Origin: JAKVCB01 sp963578605
GTDB lineage: Bacteria > Planctomycetota > Planctomycetia > Pirellulales > Lacipirellulaceae
DNA length: 64,000 bases
Assembly: GCA_963578605.1 (NCBI GenBank)
Contig: CAUZEA010000009.1
Coordinates: 1-64,000 of the forward strand
Direction of reading: 5' to 3'
The position numbers were made by a program, and so were the translations under genes. This document shows positions 1-9,208 of this stretch, one piece after another. A model generated the notes under the pieces. The model ran no database searches. It had not been told where the DNA came from and saw nothing but the letters and a program-made list of their open reading frames with translations. Position 1 is the first letter of the stretch; each line of letters starts with the position of its first letter.

Positions 1-101
1 AAAAAAATCACGACGCGCTAGACAAGGGGGCGCAGCGGTTACAATAGGACCGAATCGTGCCGGGGGCGGTTCCCGGCTGACCCATATGGGGAATCCCGGA
101 T

Positions 102-107
102 TATAAT
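102..107 (+). promoter_or_regulatory. TATAAT box upstream of the glycosidase gene
   Basis: A perfect TATAAT hexamer lies 78 bases before the start of the glycosidase-like gene. No good -35 element is visible at the usual distance (TGACCC about 18 bases upstream is the nearest), so this is a weak promoter candidate. Confidence 0.25.
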
Positions 108-185
108 CGCGTCACTGCGAGCCTGGATAAGTTTCAGGCTCAACCTCAATGGGAATTTCTAGTCTGGGGCTTCTAAGCATTCCAG

Positions 186-2657
186 ATGTCGCGCCAAGCT
201 GCTCCTTATCTGCTTGCCTGTTACACGTTCTTGTCCTGTGTCGCGGCGCCGTGCCTTGCAGAGGTGGTATTCGAAGACGACTTCTCAGGCAGCGCCGGTG
301 ATCCGCCCGACACTCAGAAGTGGCGCGTCACGGCCACCGGCGGTAGCGTCGCGCTGGATGGCGAGGGCCACGTGGTGCTCACGGGGGCCGACGCCTGGAA
401 TGTTACCGCAATCGAATCGAAGTTTGCGATTCCCAGTAGCGGCGAGGTAACTTACGAAATTGAATTCCGCGTGCTCGTTCCCCAACACGCTCCTCACTAC
501 TTCGGTTTGAGCGCTACCGCCGGCGCAGTGGGGAGCACCAATCAGCGAGCATTCGCGCTGCAGGGGGCGTCCGCCGCCTTTGCGAACAGCAAAGGATTGA
601 ACCTGACGACTAGCACCAGCGGGCATGCCACCGGGCCGCTCAGCAGCGATGCGGGCATCGCCACCGATGTGCCGGACTACCCAATAAATCAGCCGCTACT
701 TCTCCGCATGCGGCTCAAGACCGACCGGTCGCTCAGTTGGGAATATGACGATGGAAATGGCTACCGGCCGATTCGCTTCAGCGGTGGCAATGATCGCGAC
801 AAATGGATTCTCCGCACCTGGGCCAAAGGGCCGGGCAGTCAGTTTCCTATCACGATCCAAGCCAACGGGTGGCAAGCGGCCGACAAGCGATTGATTCTCG
901 ACCACGTGGTCGTCTCCAAGCTGCCGGCCAGCAAAGGACTCGGCTATATCGAGAATCCGAATCTCGTGCTGGAGTTTGGAGAGACGCCCGGCGGCCAGCC
1001 GGTGGCGACTCGGCGGATGGCACCCATTCGATCCAAGGAGAGTCTCACGGGGTCGGGCCTCTGGTACGTCCGCGATGAGATTGAGGAGGTTACCTATCCC
1101 CCGTTTCAAGGCGAATACTACGAAGCCATGATTCCCGACACGCTCGACCTGGCGGAGCGCGGCAGGCTGGCGGTCCATGGAATAACCACCATCGCCGACC
1201 CCAGGGCCGACTACCAATGCTACGGGTGGATTGGAAATCCCAAGTCGGGAAAAGTGATCATGAAACACAGCTACCACGCTTACAACGGCGGGCAACACAA
1301 GTGGATGCGGGAATTGCCGCACGCCCGCACCATGTCCGGCAGCACGTTTAACATCCACGTCGACAAGAAGATGATGGAGACGATGTTCCGCATGCTGGGC
1401 GAAGACGGACTCTACTACATTCCTGTCAAAGGTCAGCCGTGGGTCGGGGCCAAGGATTCCACGACCCCTTGGACCGAGCCGGGCGTCGAGCAGGTGTTTG
1501 ATGTCGGACCGAACGGACGAACACTCCTCTGTTTGGTCTCCTGGTACGCCCGCAATCCGGCCGATCAGGTGCTCCAGAATCGCATCGAGAGGATGATCGA
1601 CGGCTTGCTCCGCATCGCCATCCGCAAAGATGACTGCCTCTTTCTGCCTCGCCACTTTTACGACGGGAACGTGCCGCTGGACGAGCCGGTGTCGACCCGG
1701 GGCACGGCGGTGACGTCCCAGTCGACCGTGTTTGCGGGGCTGGCACGCTACTACTGCATGACCGGATATCCCCCTGCGAGGGAGTTTGGCGATGGCTTTG
1801 CCCGCTATTGGCTTGGACCCGCCAAGATTCTGAAGGAAAACGGCGACTGGGATTGGTCTGGCCCCGGAACCCACTTCCACGGCACAACGATGGACCTGAA
1901 CGGGCTCTTGGAATGGGCCTTGGCGACCGACGACGATGAGTTGCTCGAGACGATTCGCAAGGCTTACGAATTCGGCCGCCAGGCGGGTAACAATTACCTG
2001 GGATGGTTCCCAGAGGGCATTCCCGCCAGCCACGCAAACTCCGAGCCATGCGGGATCGGCGATATGGTGATGCTCGCCTCCAAGCTTTCCAACCACGGTG
2101 TCGGTGATTACTGGGAAGATGTCGAGCGATACACCAGAAATCTGCTCGCCGAGGCGCAGGTGGTCGACGGCTGGTTCGCCCAGCGAATTGCCGACGAGCA
2201 GCCCGGCAGCGAGCCGATTGACGAGCCTTATGAAACCGCCGATCAGGTGCCCCAGAGAATGGTCGGCACATTCAATGGCATGATCGCCGTGAACGGATTT
2301 TTCCAGCCGGTTTCCTCCCATTGCTGCACTGGTAACGGCAACCGAGGGTTGTTTCACGCATGGCGACACATACTCACACACCGAGATGGGGAGCTGCGAG
2401 TCAATCTTTTGATGAACCGTGCTTCTCAATGGGCCGATGTCAACAGCCACCTGCCGTTTGGCGGCCGCGTCGACATTCATGTCGAGAAACAACTCCGCTT
2501 GCTCGTACGCATCCCATTTTGGGTCGAAGATCCGAGCAGTGTCACCTGCAACGTCGAAGCCCTGCGAAGGCAATGCGGCTGGGACGGACGGTACCTCGAT
2601 ATCTGCTCGGTCCAGGCCGGAGAAGAGATCCAGATTAGGTTTCCTATCACCGACTAG
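186..2657 (+). CDS. Secreted DUF1680/GH127-like glycosidase, cut short by an in-frame TAG
   Basis: The protein has 823 residues and starts with a Sec signal peptide (about residues 1-25, ending LAEV). Residues 26-250 look like a beta-sandwich carbohydrate-binding or LamG-like domain starting FEDDFSG. The rest is a helical-barrel glycosidase of the DUF1680/GH127-like type, with SHCCTGNGNRGLF and a C-terminal RIPFWVEDPSSVTCNV stretch typical of that family's beta domain. It probably acts on polysaccharide side-chain sugars outside the cytoplasm; the exact substrate cannot be read. The frame meets TAG at 2655-2657 and stays open for another 59 codons that still look like family sequence, so this protein lacks its normal C-terminus. 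The downstream tail is listed separately. Confidence 0.75.
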   Translation: MSRQAAPYLLACYTFLSCVAAPCLAEVVFEDDFSGSAGDPPDTQKWRVTATGGSVALDGEGHVVLTGADAWNVTAIESKFAIPSSGEVTYEIEFRVLVPQHAPHYFGLSATAGAVGSTNQRAFALQGASAAFANSKGLNLTTSTSGHATGPLSSDAGIATDVPDYPINQPLLLRMRLKTDRSLSWEYDDGNGYRPIRFSGGNDRDKWILRTWAKGPGSQFPITIQANGWQAADKRLILDHVVVSKLPASKGLGYIENPNLVLEFGETPGGQPVATRRMAPIRSKESLTGSGLWYVRDEIEEVTYPPFQGEYYEAMIPDTLDLAERGRLAVHGITTIADPRADYQCYGWIGNPKSGKVIMKHSYHAYNGGQHKWMRELPHARTMSGSTFNIHVDKKMMETMFRMLGEDGLYYIPVKGQPWVGAKDSTTPWTEPGVEQVFDVGPNGRTLLCLVSWYARNPADQVLQNRIERMIDGLLRIAIRKDDCLFLPRHFYDGNVPLDEPVSTRGTAVTSQSTVFAGLARYYCMTGYPPAREFGDGFARYWLGPAKILKENGDWDWSGPGTHFHGTTMDLNGLLEWALATDDDELLETIRKAYEFGRQAGNNYLGWFPEGIPASHANSEPCGIGDMVMLASKLSNHGVGDYWEDVERYTRNLLAEAQVVDGWFAQRIADEQPGSEPIDEPYETADQVPQRMVGTFNGMIAVNGFFQPVSSHCCTGNGNRGLFHAWRHILTHRDGELRVNLLMNRASQWADVNSHLPFGGRVDIHVEKQLRLLVRIPFWVEDPSSVTCNVEALRRQCGWDGRYLDICSVQAGEEIQIRFPITD

Positions 2658-2837
2658 ACCGTCAAAACCACAGTCCATGGCGCCCCGTACACGCTGAGAA
2701 TTCGCGGATTTAATGTTGTGGACATTTATCCGAAGAACAAGCTCCATCCTTTTTTCGACCATGACCCATACCGGCAAGACCGCACGCTCTGGAAACAGGT
2801 CGTGCGATTCGCTCCGGATGATGAGGAGTATTGGTAA
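2658..2837 (+). pseudogene. Orphaned C-terminal tail of the glycosidase, beyond the TAG
   Basis: The same frame continues from 2658 to TAA at 2835-2837. The translation includes HGAPYTLRIRGFNVVDIYP, which matches the usual last beta strands of DUF1680-type proteins, and ends DDEEYW. Length and content therefore fit one gene of 186-2837 broken by a single nonsense codon. TAG is used as an ordinary stop elsewhere in this window (motA and fliN), so code reassignment is unlikely. Confidence 0.6.
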
Positions 2838-2846
2838 GCAGATGCC

Positions 2847-3221
2847 ATGAGACAACAAATCGTCGTCGCGGCTGTTCTTCTCGGCCTATTCTGTCACTCG
2901 GCCCATAACCTCTACGCCGACGATGAGGAGTCCATGGTCATCAAGGGCAGGATTCTCGAGCACGCCAAATCCCTTGCATCCTACCCCCGGCTCGATCGCT
3001 TTTTTCCCAGTGCCGATGCTCGGCAGCAAATCGGAGACGACTACAAGGGTGAAGTGAAACCCGGCGGAGAGAATAGGTTCGAAATCTCCTTCAAGCCCGC
3101 CTCCGAACTGGCAAACGAAAAGAACCTCCATTATAAGACAAGACCGAGATGGCCCCTACCCTATCCTCCGGAAACAGATGCCGGTAGCGTCGCCTCATTT
3201 CTTCTGTCTGATGCCCCGTGA
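2847..3221 (+). CDS. Small secreted ORF, probably the truncated 5' part of a longer gene
   Basis: The ORF has 124 residues and begins 9 bases after the TAA that ends the glycosidase frame, so it was probably cotranscribed with it. Residues 1-24 form a clear signal peptide (VVAAVLLGLFCHSAHNLYA). The next part (GRILEHAKSLASYPRLDRFF) looks like genuine coding sequence, but I recognise no family. The last 25-30 residues are low-quality and run antisense to a possible integrase fragment (3160-3216), which suggests the gene was cut at about 3130-3160. It is probably a remnant. Confidence 0.4.
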   Translation: MRQQIVVAAVLLGLFCHSAHNLYADDEESMVIKGRILEHAKSLASYPRLDRFFPSADARQQIGDDYKGEVKPGGENRFEISFKPASELANEKNLHYKTRPRWPLPYPPETDAGSVASFLLSDAP

Positions 3222-3294
3222 AGGATGTTTGGGTCTGACGGGGTGTGTCCTGCTGACCAGACGATTCTCCGTGCCTTGGTCGTAACGATCGCAA
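3160..3294 (-). pseudogene. Possible C-terminal fragment of a tyrosine integrase
   Basis: On the minus strand, 3216-3160 encodes GHQTEEMRRRYRHLFPEDR. This resembles the end of a tyrosine recombinase, where a GH...T...M..RY.HL pattern carries the last catalytic His and the Tyr nucleophile. No N-terminal or central recombinase motif (R, K or HxxR) is seen upstream. If real, it is a short relic of an integrated element abutting the truncated secreted ORF. The similarity rests on about 19 residues. Confidence 0.3.
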
Positions 3295-3789
3295 TTTTCC
3301 CCCCGGTTGATTGCGTTCGATTCAAGAGTGGTCTGGGAAGCGACCCAACTGCCTGGACCAGCCTTTCTGGTGGTGAGCTGACTAGCAGATTACCTTGTTT
3401 GCCAGCGAAGTATTCCGCTTGGAGTCGGGTGGTGGCATGGCCGTCGCCGTGGTCAGAAGCTGGAAAATAGCAGAGATGGTTGGTATTGGTTTTGGGGTCC
3501 TGGTCATCCTCTCGATGGTTGCCTTCCCTACCGTGCAACTCATCCTGAATAGGCTCCTGGTAGACCTGCCCTGGCCGTCGTCTCTTGCCCCGGAGTGGGC
3601 TGTTCTGGTCGGTTTAGGGAGGGGGTCGTCAGCTGAGGCCGTTGCGGCCTTGCTGCCCGGCCAGGGGCAGAGTATGCTAGTAGATTCGCGATATTTGGCG
3701 GTAACGCTTCCGATCTCGGCAGCGAGATCGAGGTTGAAAATAAACAAGTCAAGATTCCAACGCACAAACAAGTTGTAGAGACCAGGCCG
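3295..3789. other. Intergenic stretch, no supported gene
   Basis: No recognisable protein, RNA or mobile element is seen. A plus-strand frame at about 3437-3778 encodes one hydrophobic segment (VGIGFGVLVILSMVAF) followed by low-complexity sequence; it lacks other support and is not called. The promoter of rpmE should lie in the last 100-150 bases. Confidence 0.4.
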
Positions 3790-4044
3790 ATGAAAGAAGG
3801 CATCCACCCCAAGTATTTCGAGACCCAGGTATCGTGTGGCTGTGGGAACAAATTCGTGACACGCAGCACTCGAAAGGAACTGAAGGTCGACATTTGCGAT
3901 CAATGCCACCCGTTCTACACGGGCAATCTGAAGTTTGCAGATACGGCTGGCCGGATCGATAAATTCAAGAAGAAATTCTCCGCAGCCGGTTACGCGAGTC
4001 TCAAACGCGGCAAAAAATCCAAGTCAGCTGACAAGGACAAATAG
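3790..4044 (+). CDS. rpmE: 50S ribosomal protein bL31
   Basis: This 84-residue protein begins MKEGIHPKYFETQVSCGCG, the standard start of bL31, a small protein that bridges the large and small ribosomal subunits. The four zinc ligands of the C+ form are present as C16, C18, C36 and C39 (CGC, then CDQCHPFYTG). The lysine-rich tail is a little longer than in E. coli. It sits 217 bases upstream of prfA on the same strand, an arrangement common in bacteria. Confidence 0.95.
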   Translation: MKEGIHPKYFETQVSCGCGNKFVTRSTRKELKVDICDQCHPFYTGNLKFADTAGRIDKFKKKFSAAGYASLKRGKKSKSADKDK

Positions 4045-4261
4045 CCCCCCAGTTGGGTGCGGTAGGCAGTCGCGTAGCTCTGTGATGTTAGTTCTCGTAG
4101 AATCTGTGTCGTCGTTCGGTTTTCTGCGCCAAGCTGGCATTCTGGGTCAGCACCATGGCTGGCCAGGCTCGACTTGGCGGTCAACGGGTGTAGAACTCAC
4201 CTGACAAGGTGGCGGTCATTGGGAATCCCAAGCCATTAAGCGACGCGAATGAAGACTTCCT

Positions 4262-5335
4262 ATGCGCGATCTACTGGAACAAAAACTGGCTCGCTTCGAA
4301 CAGCTTGAAAAAGACCTGTTCGATCCCGAGGTCCTGGGCAATGCAAGGCGGCTTGCATCCACTGCCCGCGAGCATGGGTCGCTTACGAAGCTGGCCACCA
4401 AGTACCGCCGCTTTAAACAGCTTCATAACGAGATTAGCGAGATGGAGGAAATGGTTGCTGGCGAGGACGAAGAAATGCGCCAACTGGCTAAAGTGGAACT
4501 CGAGCAACTGCAGTCCGAACGCGAGCAACTTTGGAACGAGTTGCTCGAATTGACAATCGGGGGAGAGGATGCGAATCGAGTAAAGCTCATTATGGAGATT
4601 CGCGCCGGAACTGGCGGTGATGAGGCAGCTTTGTTTGCACGCGACTTGTACGAGATGTACAAGCGTCATGCCGAATCAAAAGGTTGGAAAATGGAAATCC
4701 TGACCCATCATCCCACTGAACTCGGCGGTTTCAAAGAAATATCGCTTGCTATTGGAGGTGATAGTTGCTATCGCGAGTTGCGGTATGAAAGTGGCGGGCA
4801 TCGCGTGCAACGCGTGCCCGAGACCGAGGCTCAGGGGAGAATTCATACTTCTGCTGCTACGGTGGCAGTTATGCTGGAACCGGAAGAGGTGGAGATTGAC
4901 CTCAACCAGGATGACTATCGGCTTGATATCTTCCACGCCAGTGGACCGGGTGGGCAACATGTGAACAAGACCGCATCGGCCGTGCGGCTTACGCATCACG
5001 AGTCCGGAATTGTCGTGCAGTGCCAGGATGAGAAAAGCCAGCACAAGAACAAGGCTAAGGCGCTGCGAGAACTGGCGGCGCGGCTCTACGACTGTAAACT
5101 TCAGGAAGAACATCAGAAACGGGCCCAAGAGCGCAAATCCCTCATTGGCTCGGGAGACCGGAGTCAACGAATTCGCACCTACAATTTCCCCCAGAATCGG
5201 ATCACCGACCATCGCATTGGATTCGATCTCTACAAGCTTGATCAAGTACTGGGCGGGGACTTGCAACCCGTGACAGATGCGCTGGTTGACTATGACCGCC
5301 AACAACTCCGCGTTCAGATGGGTGGTATGGATTAG
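4262..5335 (+). CDS. prfA: Peptide chain release factor 1
   Basis: At 357 residues this is the normal RF1 length. RF1 recognises UAA and UAG in the ribosomal A site and triggers peptide release. The GGQ catalytic tripeptide lies at residues 230-232 (GPGGQHVNKT). The stop-codon recognition loop reads RVPETEAQGRIHT, the P-x-T type of RF1, not the SPF of RF2. The N-terminal part is the usual coiled-coil domain (MRDLLEQKLARFEQLEKDL). prmC, which methylates the GGQ glutamine, follows 135 bases downstream. Confidence 0.96.
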   Translation: MRDLLEQKLARFEQLEKDLFDPEVLGNARRLASTAREHGSLTKLATKYRRFKQLHNEISEMEEMVAGEDEEMRQLAKVELEQLQSEREQLWNELLELTIGGEDANRVKLIMEIRAGTGGDEAALFARDLYEMYKRHAESKGWKMEILTHHPTELGGFKEISLAIGGDSCYRELRYESGGHRVQRVPETEAQGRIHTSAATVAVMLEPEEVEIDLNQDDYRLDIFHASGPGGQHVNKTASAVRLTHHESGIVVQCQDEKSQHKNKAKALRELAARLYDCKLQEEHQKRAQERKSLIGSGDRSQRIRTYNFPQNRITDHRIGFDLYKLDQVLGGDLQPVTDALVDYDRQQLRVQMGGMD

Positions 5336-5470
5336 GAAACGAAAATACCAAGATTACAATCGATCAGAAAAAACGTCGTGAAGAATTCCTTTCGGTATTT
5401 TTGCGAAGCTGTTCGGTTGCGTTGACCAGGGACGATCCAGTACACTCCGAACCCGGTAGTTTAGTTCACC

Positions 5471-6358
5471 ATGTCGGAAGATCAGCCATGGACGATTGGG
5501 CGCCTCCTCACCTGGACGACAAAGTTTTTTGCCGAGCGGGGTTCGGAATCCCCGCGCCTGGAGGCAGAGATCTTACTGGCCAAGGTTCGCGACTGCTCGC
5601 GGGTCGAACTTTACACTTCATTTGCTGAAGAGGTAGACGAAGCAATACGGATTGCCTACCGTGAACTCGTAAGGAAACGGGCAGACGGGACTCCCGTGGC
5701 GTATCTGGTTGGCAAACGCGAGTTCTACTCGCTTGAATTCCACGTCACACCTGACGTACTGATCCCTCGGCCAGAGACCGAGATGGTCATTGTGGCTGTA
5801 CTAGATCTCGTCAAACAGCATCCGGCGGCAGATCGAACAGTCCAAGTCGCTGATGTCGGCACTGGTAGCGGAGTTCTGGCAGTCTGTGCTGCAAAACACA
5901 TTCCGCACGCCCAGGTTACAGCCATCGACGTGAGTGATGCAGCACTTGAAATCGCGCGGCATAATGCCCAACAACACGACGTACTCGATCGCATGGAGTT
6001 GCTTCACAGCGATTTGTTCGCTGCAGTACCCACAGACAAACAATTTGACTACATTCTCAGCAATCCTCCTTACGTATCGACCGCAGAAATGGCCCAGTTG
6101 CCGGTAGACGTCCGCGAACACGAACCGCACCTCGCACTCCATGCTGGCGCTCGGGGGACGGAGTTGGTCGAGCGACTGGTTTCCGAAGCCACAGATCGCC
6201 TTGTTGAGGGTGCGAGATTGCTGATCGAGATCAGCCCGATGATCGCTCCCCAGGTTGAGGCAATTATCGCGGCGAATCGGCATCTCGTTTTTGAGCAGAC
6301 CATCCCCGATCATGCAGGTCGGGCCCGCGTCGCTCAAGCACGCAGGGTTTTTTCATGA
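5471..6358 (+). CDS. prmC: Release factor glutamine methyltransferase
   Basis: This 295-residue protein transfers a methyl group from S-adenosylmethionine to the glutamine of the GGQ motif in release factors. An N-terminal helical domain precedes a class I methyltransferase fold with motif I VADVGTGSGVLAVCAAKH and the signature NPPY (DYILSNPPYVSTAEM), which binds the substrate amide. It follows prfA, its substrate gene. Its TGA overlaps the ATG of the next gene (ATGA at 6355-6358), indicating translational coupling. Confidence 0.94.
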   Translation: MSEDQPWTIGRLLTWTTKFFAERGSESPRLEAEILLAKVRDCSRVELYTSFAEEVDEAIRIAYRELVRKRADGTPVAYLVGKREFYSLEFHVTPDVLIPRPETEMVIVAVLDLVKQHPAADRTVQVADVGTGSGVLAVCAAKHIPHAQVTAIDVSDAALEIARHNAQQHDVLDRMELLHSDLFAAVPTDKQFDYILSNPPYVSTAEMAQLPVDVREHEPHLALHAGARGTELVERLVSEATDRLVEGARLLIEISPMIAPQVEAIIAANRHLVFEQTIPDHAGRARVAQARRVFS

Positions 6359-7119
6359 CGAGTCGCAAAACCACCTGGCTGTCGTTAATCGCTATGGCCA
6401 ACGATGAATTGCCTGACGCCGAGGCCGTGGTTTCCACGGTCGCCAGGCAGGATTGTGGTGACCCGCAACTTCGGATTACCGGTCAGACCGACGCGATCAT
6501 CACCTTTAGTTGGGGGGATGCCACCGTCCTGCTGGCCCGAGTGGGACATCCGATTCCAGCAGCTCAGTTGGTCGGGCCTTGCGAAATGGCCTGGTATTGG
6601 CCGCAAGCTGCCGACGCAGTTGCTCAGCATCAGGCACACTTGTTGATCACGCTTATTGACGAAGGGCGCGACCCGGTCGAGAAAGGGTTACGGCTGACTC
6701 TGCTGACCAGTGCCGTTGCCGATTCCGTTGCAGCACTGGGAATCGTCTGGGGGCCGGCCGGACTGATTCACCAGCCTGCCGCCTTTGCGGAGCAAACAGG
6801 CCAGATGACCCGCGAAAACCTGCCTCTTTTTCTCTGGATCGACTTTCGTATCACTGCAGTCGGCGCGGGGTTTTATCAATTGTGCACCACGGGGCTTGAA
6901 GCCTTTGAACGGCAGGAAATGGAAGTCGCCCATTGCAGGACCGATCCACAGCAACTTCTGGACGACTTATACAATGTTGCCCACTACGTCATCGATCAAT
7001 CGACGGCGATCAAGGATGCCGATACTATTAGACCCGCTGATGACCGCCAACTTACGGCCCGGCAGGAGAGTTCGCTGTTAAACGACCATCGTCAGATCAT
7101 CCGCTTGGAATACGAGTAA
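6355..7119 (+). CDS. DUF4261-type protein of unknown function
   Basis: The 254-residue soluble protein has no signal peptide or membrane segment. Its pattern (VLLARVGHPIPAAQLVGPCE in the first third; LFLWIDFRI and TTGLEAFERQEMEV towards the C-terminus) fits the DUF4261 family, seen in many bacteria without an assigned role. It starts inside the prmC stop codon, so it is likely the third gene of a prfA-prmC transcript. The family call comes from memory of its pattern; the function is unknown. Confidence 0.7.
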   Translation: MTSRKTTWLSLIAMANDELPDAEAVVSTVARQDCGDPQLRITGQTDAIITFSWGDATVLLARVGHPIPAAQLVGPCEMAWYWPQAADAVAQHQAHLLITLIDEGRDPVEKGLRLTLLTSAVADSVAALGIVWGPAGLIHQPAAFAEQTGQMTRENLPLFLWIDFRITAVGAGFYQLCTTGLEAFERQEMEVAHCRTDPQQLLDDLYNVAHYVIDQSTAIKDADTIRPADDRQLTARQESSLLNDHRQIIRLEYE

Positions 7120-7188
7120 ATGGGTACTCGCTCGAGGAGCGATCGGTAGAACATAGCATGATGGGCAGCGTTTCCAACTATCGCTTCG

Positions 7189-8223
7189 TCAGCCAGCATC
7201 TACGAGGTCCGACTTACCTCGGTAAACACTTTGTCTCATCGCATTGCGATGTGAGAAGACTTCTCCCGCGCCGGTATCTTCTTTCAAAACGGTGACCATC
7301 ATTGCCAGCTTGGCGTCCAGGTCGTCGGCATAGTGCACGATAAGGGCTTCGGGTGTCATTGGGGGTTTGGGTGATCCCCATTCGGGTAGGCGTTGATGGG
7401 CCACGATCACGTGTTCCAGCCGCAGTAGTGTTTCCGCGTCGACATGGTGATTGGCAGCGGTTTCACGGATGATGTCGCGACCTTGAAGAATGTGGCCGAG
7501 CAACGTTCCTTCGGCGGTATACTCGGCACCAGCCGGACCAATTTCGAGTTCGCGGATTTTTCCAATGTCGTGGAGGACGGCTCCCGCAACGACCACATCT
7601 TTGTTGAGTGGCGGTTGCAGGTCGTCATACAAGTCGGCGTATTTTTCGGCCAAATGACAACACGTTCGCGTTACATTTAATACGTGTTCCAGAAATCCTG
7701 CTATGTATGCGTGATGATTTCGTTTGGCCGCTGGCAGCCACAGCAACAGCTCGTGATGCTCATTGAGGATACCGAGAACTAGCGCCCGCAGTTCTTGATC
7801 CGCGATTTCTCTCTCTGCGATCACGACAAGCTCATTGAACATTTGTTGTGCATCAAACCGAGATTTCGGTTGGCACATAAGCGGGTCAAATCCGTCCTCA
7901 CGATCTGAATTTTCAACCAGTCGGATTTTATGAATCTCCAGTTGCGGACCATAATTGCTTTCTCGCAACACAGCCCGCAATTTGTAGAATTCGCCGACTT
8001 GCCATTCTTGGCGGCAAGTTTCTGCCAGTGGGGTGTCTGACCAGATCGGGAAACTGACTTCGCGGTGGGCATCGCGGAAAGCAACGCGAAAATAAGGTTT
8101 TCCGTCTCGAGTGGTCAGCTCTTCCTTTTGTGACAAAAGGGCAAAGAAATCGGCTTCTTGACCTTCTGCCAATTCACCAAGGGGAATGACTGGTGTTGGC
8201 ATGCTGATTTGTGTTTGTCGCAT
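7189..8223 (-). CDS. YhaM-like 3'-5' exoribonuclease (OB fold plus HD domain)
   Basis: The start chosen is the ATG at 8223 (MRQTQISMPTPVIPLGELAE); a longer frame to 8340 adds residues that look non-coding. The N-terminal 110 residues form an OB-fold nucleic-acid-binding domain (FFALLSQKEELTTRDGKPYF). The second half is an HD phosphohydrolase domain with HAYIAGFLEHVLNV and the metal-binding VLHDIGKIREL. This architecture is that of YhaM/CBF1 exoribonucleases, which trim RNA or single-stranded DNA from the 3' end. It converges on the DUF4261 gene. Confidence 0.85.
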   Translation of the reverse strand: MRQTQISMPTPVIPLGELAEGQEADFFALLSQKEELTTRDGKPYFRVAFRDAHREVSFPIWSDTPLAETCRQEWQVGEFYKLRAVLRESNYGPQLEIHKIRLVENSDREDGFDPLMCQPKSRFDAQQMFNELVVIAEREIADQELRALVLGILNEHHELLLWLPAAKRNHHAYIAGFLEHVLNVTRTCCHLAEKYADLYDDLQPPLNKDVVVAGAVLHDIGKIRELEIGPAGAEYTAEGTLLGHILQGRDIIRETAANHHVDAETLLRLEHVIVAHQRLPEWGSPKPPMTPEALIVHYADDLDAKLAMMVTVLKEDTGAGEVFSHRNAMRQSVYRGKSDLVDAG

Positions 8224-9208
8224 CGTGCCCTTCCAAAGTATGTCAGCCTGGTTTTGAAGTTGAAAGTGTTGTCCCAACTGGTCGGCCCGGAAATGTCCGC
8301 CCGGTTCCGACCGCAGGGAGTACCCGGAGACCAGTTCCATTGGGGACTACCGGTGATACCCAGCCTGCCGATGGAACTCCCCCCTGGTTATCTCAGATTT
8401 TTACACAAAGTGGTAGCCTCAAGGTTGTGAGAAAGAGGGCAGCCCGAGCCGGGGCATTTCAAGCGGGAGCCCTGACAATTCTAAGGGCGGTGCGGGCGGT
8501 TAGCCGACCGCGGTGGGGCTCGATCGGTCAGTTTTGGGTGACCCTGGTCGCAGCAGGCCCAGGACAAGTGAATGGCTCTGCAGGGCCAGTTTTGGCCAAC
8601 CGGTCCTGGCTGAGGAGATCCGGTGCAACATGCCGGCGAGGTCAACTCGAGGCCTTAATCTGACAGCTTGGAGTTTACCAGACAAAATTCTCGCCCACAT
8701 AAACGGTACACTCTTTCTAACAAGATCCTCCAGCGACCGGTCTGGGAAGTCAAGCTCTAGCGTCTGGGGCCTTCGTGTACTTAGTAAATAGCAAAGTCAT
8801 AATCACTCCTGTCGGCAGCACAGAAAAAACCAGGTTGAATCCTGGTACGGATAGCCCGTCAACGCTTTGGCCGGTATGGTTGCCCTCGTTTCCAACGAAT
8901 CCATGCCGGAAATGACAAGTCATTTCCGCTACCTCTGAGCGGATCCGAACGGTGTTCCCTTCGTAGTTGCCCGGCGTGGGTGGCTGTGTCGTTGGTTTTG
9001 TTTGCGCGTATGCAAGCTATTCCATTGTGTACCGCATGATCTGGTATTACCGGAAACGTCGGGAAAGTATCCTTAAGCGGGGAGAAACTTCGCCAGATGA
9101 GTCTTGATGAGTTTTGCCTGCAGTCTAATCGGCAGGGGGTGTAAAACGACGTTGCTTGGCCGTCCTGGCCAGCGGGCCGTTAAACCGGGGCTTCTGCCCG
9201 TACGAAAC
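8224..9208. other. Long intergenic region, no supported gene
   Basis: Nearly 1 kb without a convincing reading frame on either strand. It must hold the promoter of the exoribonuclease gene (leftward) and the 3' end of the acyltransferase transcript. The only clear structure is a 22-base inverted repeat at 8907-8928. No tRNA, rRNA or riboswitch was recognised. A small RNA could be hidden here but cannot be shown by eye. Confidence 0.5.
8907..8928. repeat. Near-perfect palindrome, 10-base arms
   Basis: CGGAAATGAC, a two-base AA spacer, then GTCATTTCCG: a perfect 10-base inverted repeat in an otherwise featureless intergenic region. No T-run follows on either strand, so it does not look like an intrinsic terminator. 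An operator for a dimeric regulator is possible. Confidence 0.6.

Noticed and set aside
2655..2657. UAG recoding (for example pyrrolysine) in the glycosidase
   Set aside because: TAG ends other intact genes here (motA, fliN) and the family has no known recoded residue at this place.
696..2858. A 720-codon open frame on the minus strand, opposite the glycosidase
   Set aside because: It is antisense to a gene with clear family motifs; its translation has no domain pattern and is a by-product of codon bias.
3395..3778. Plus-strand frame with one hydrophobic segment before rpmE
   Set aside because: No ribosome site, no similarity recognised, and the second half is low complexity; one membrane-like stretch is weak support.
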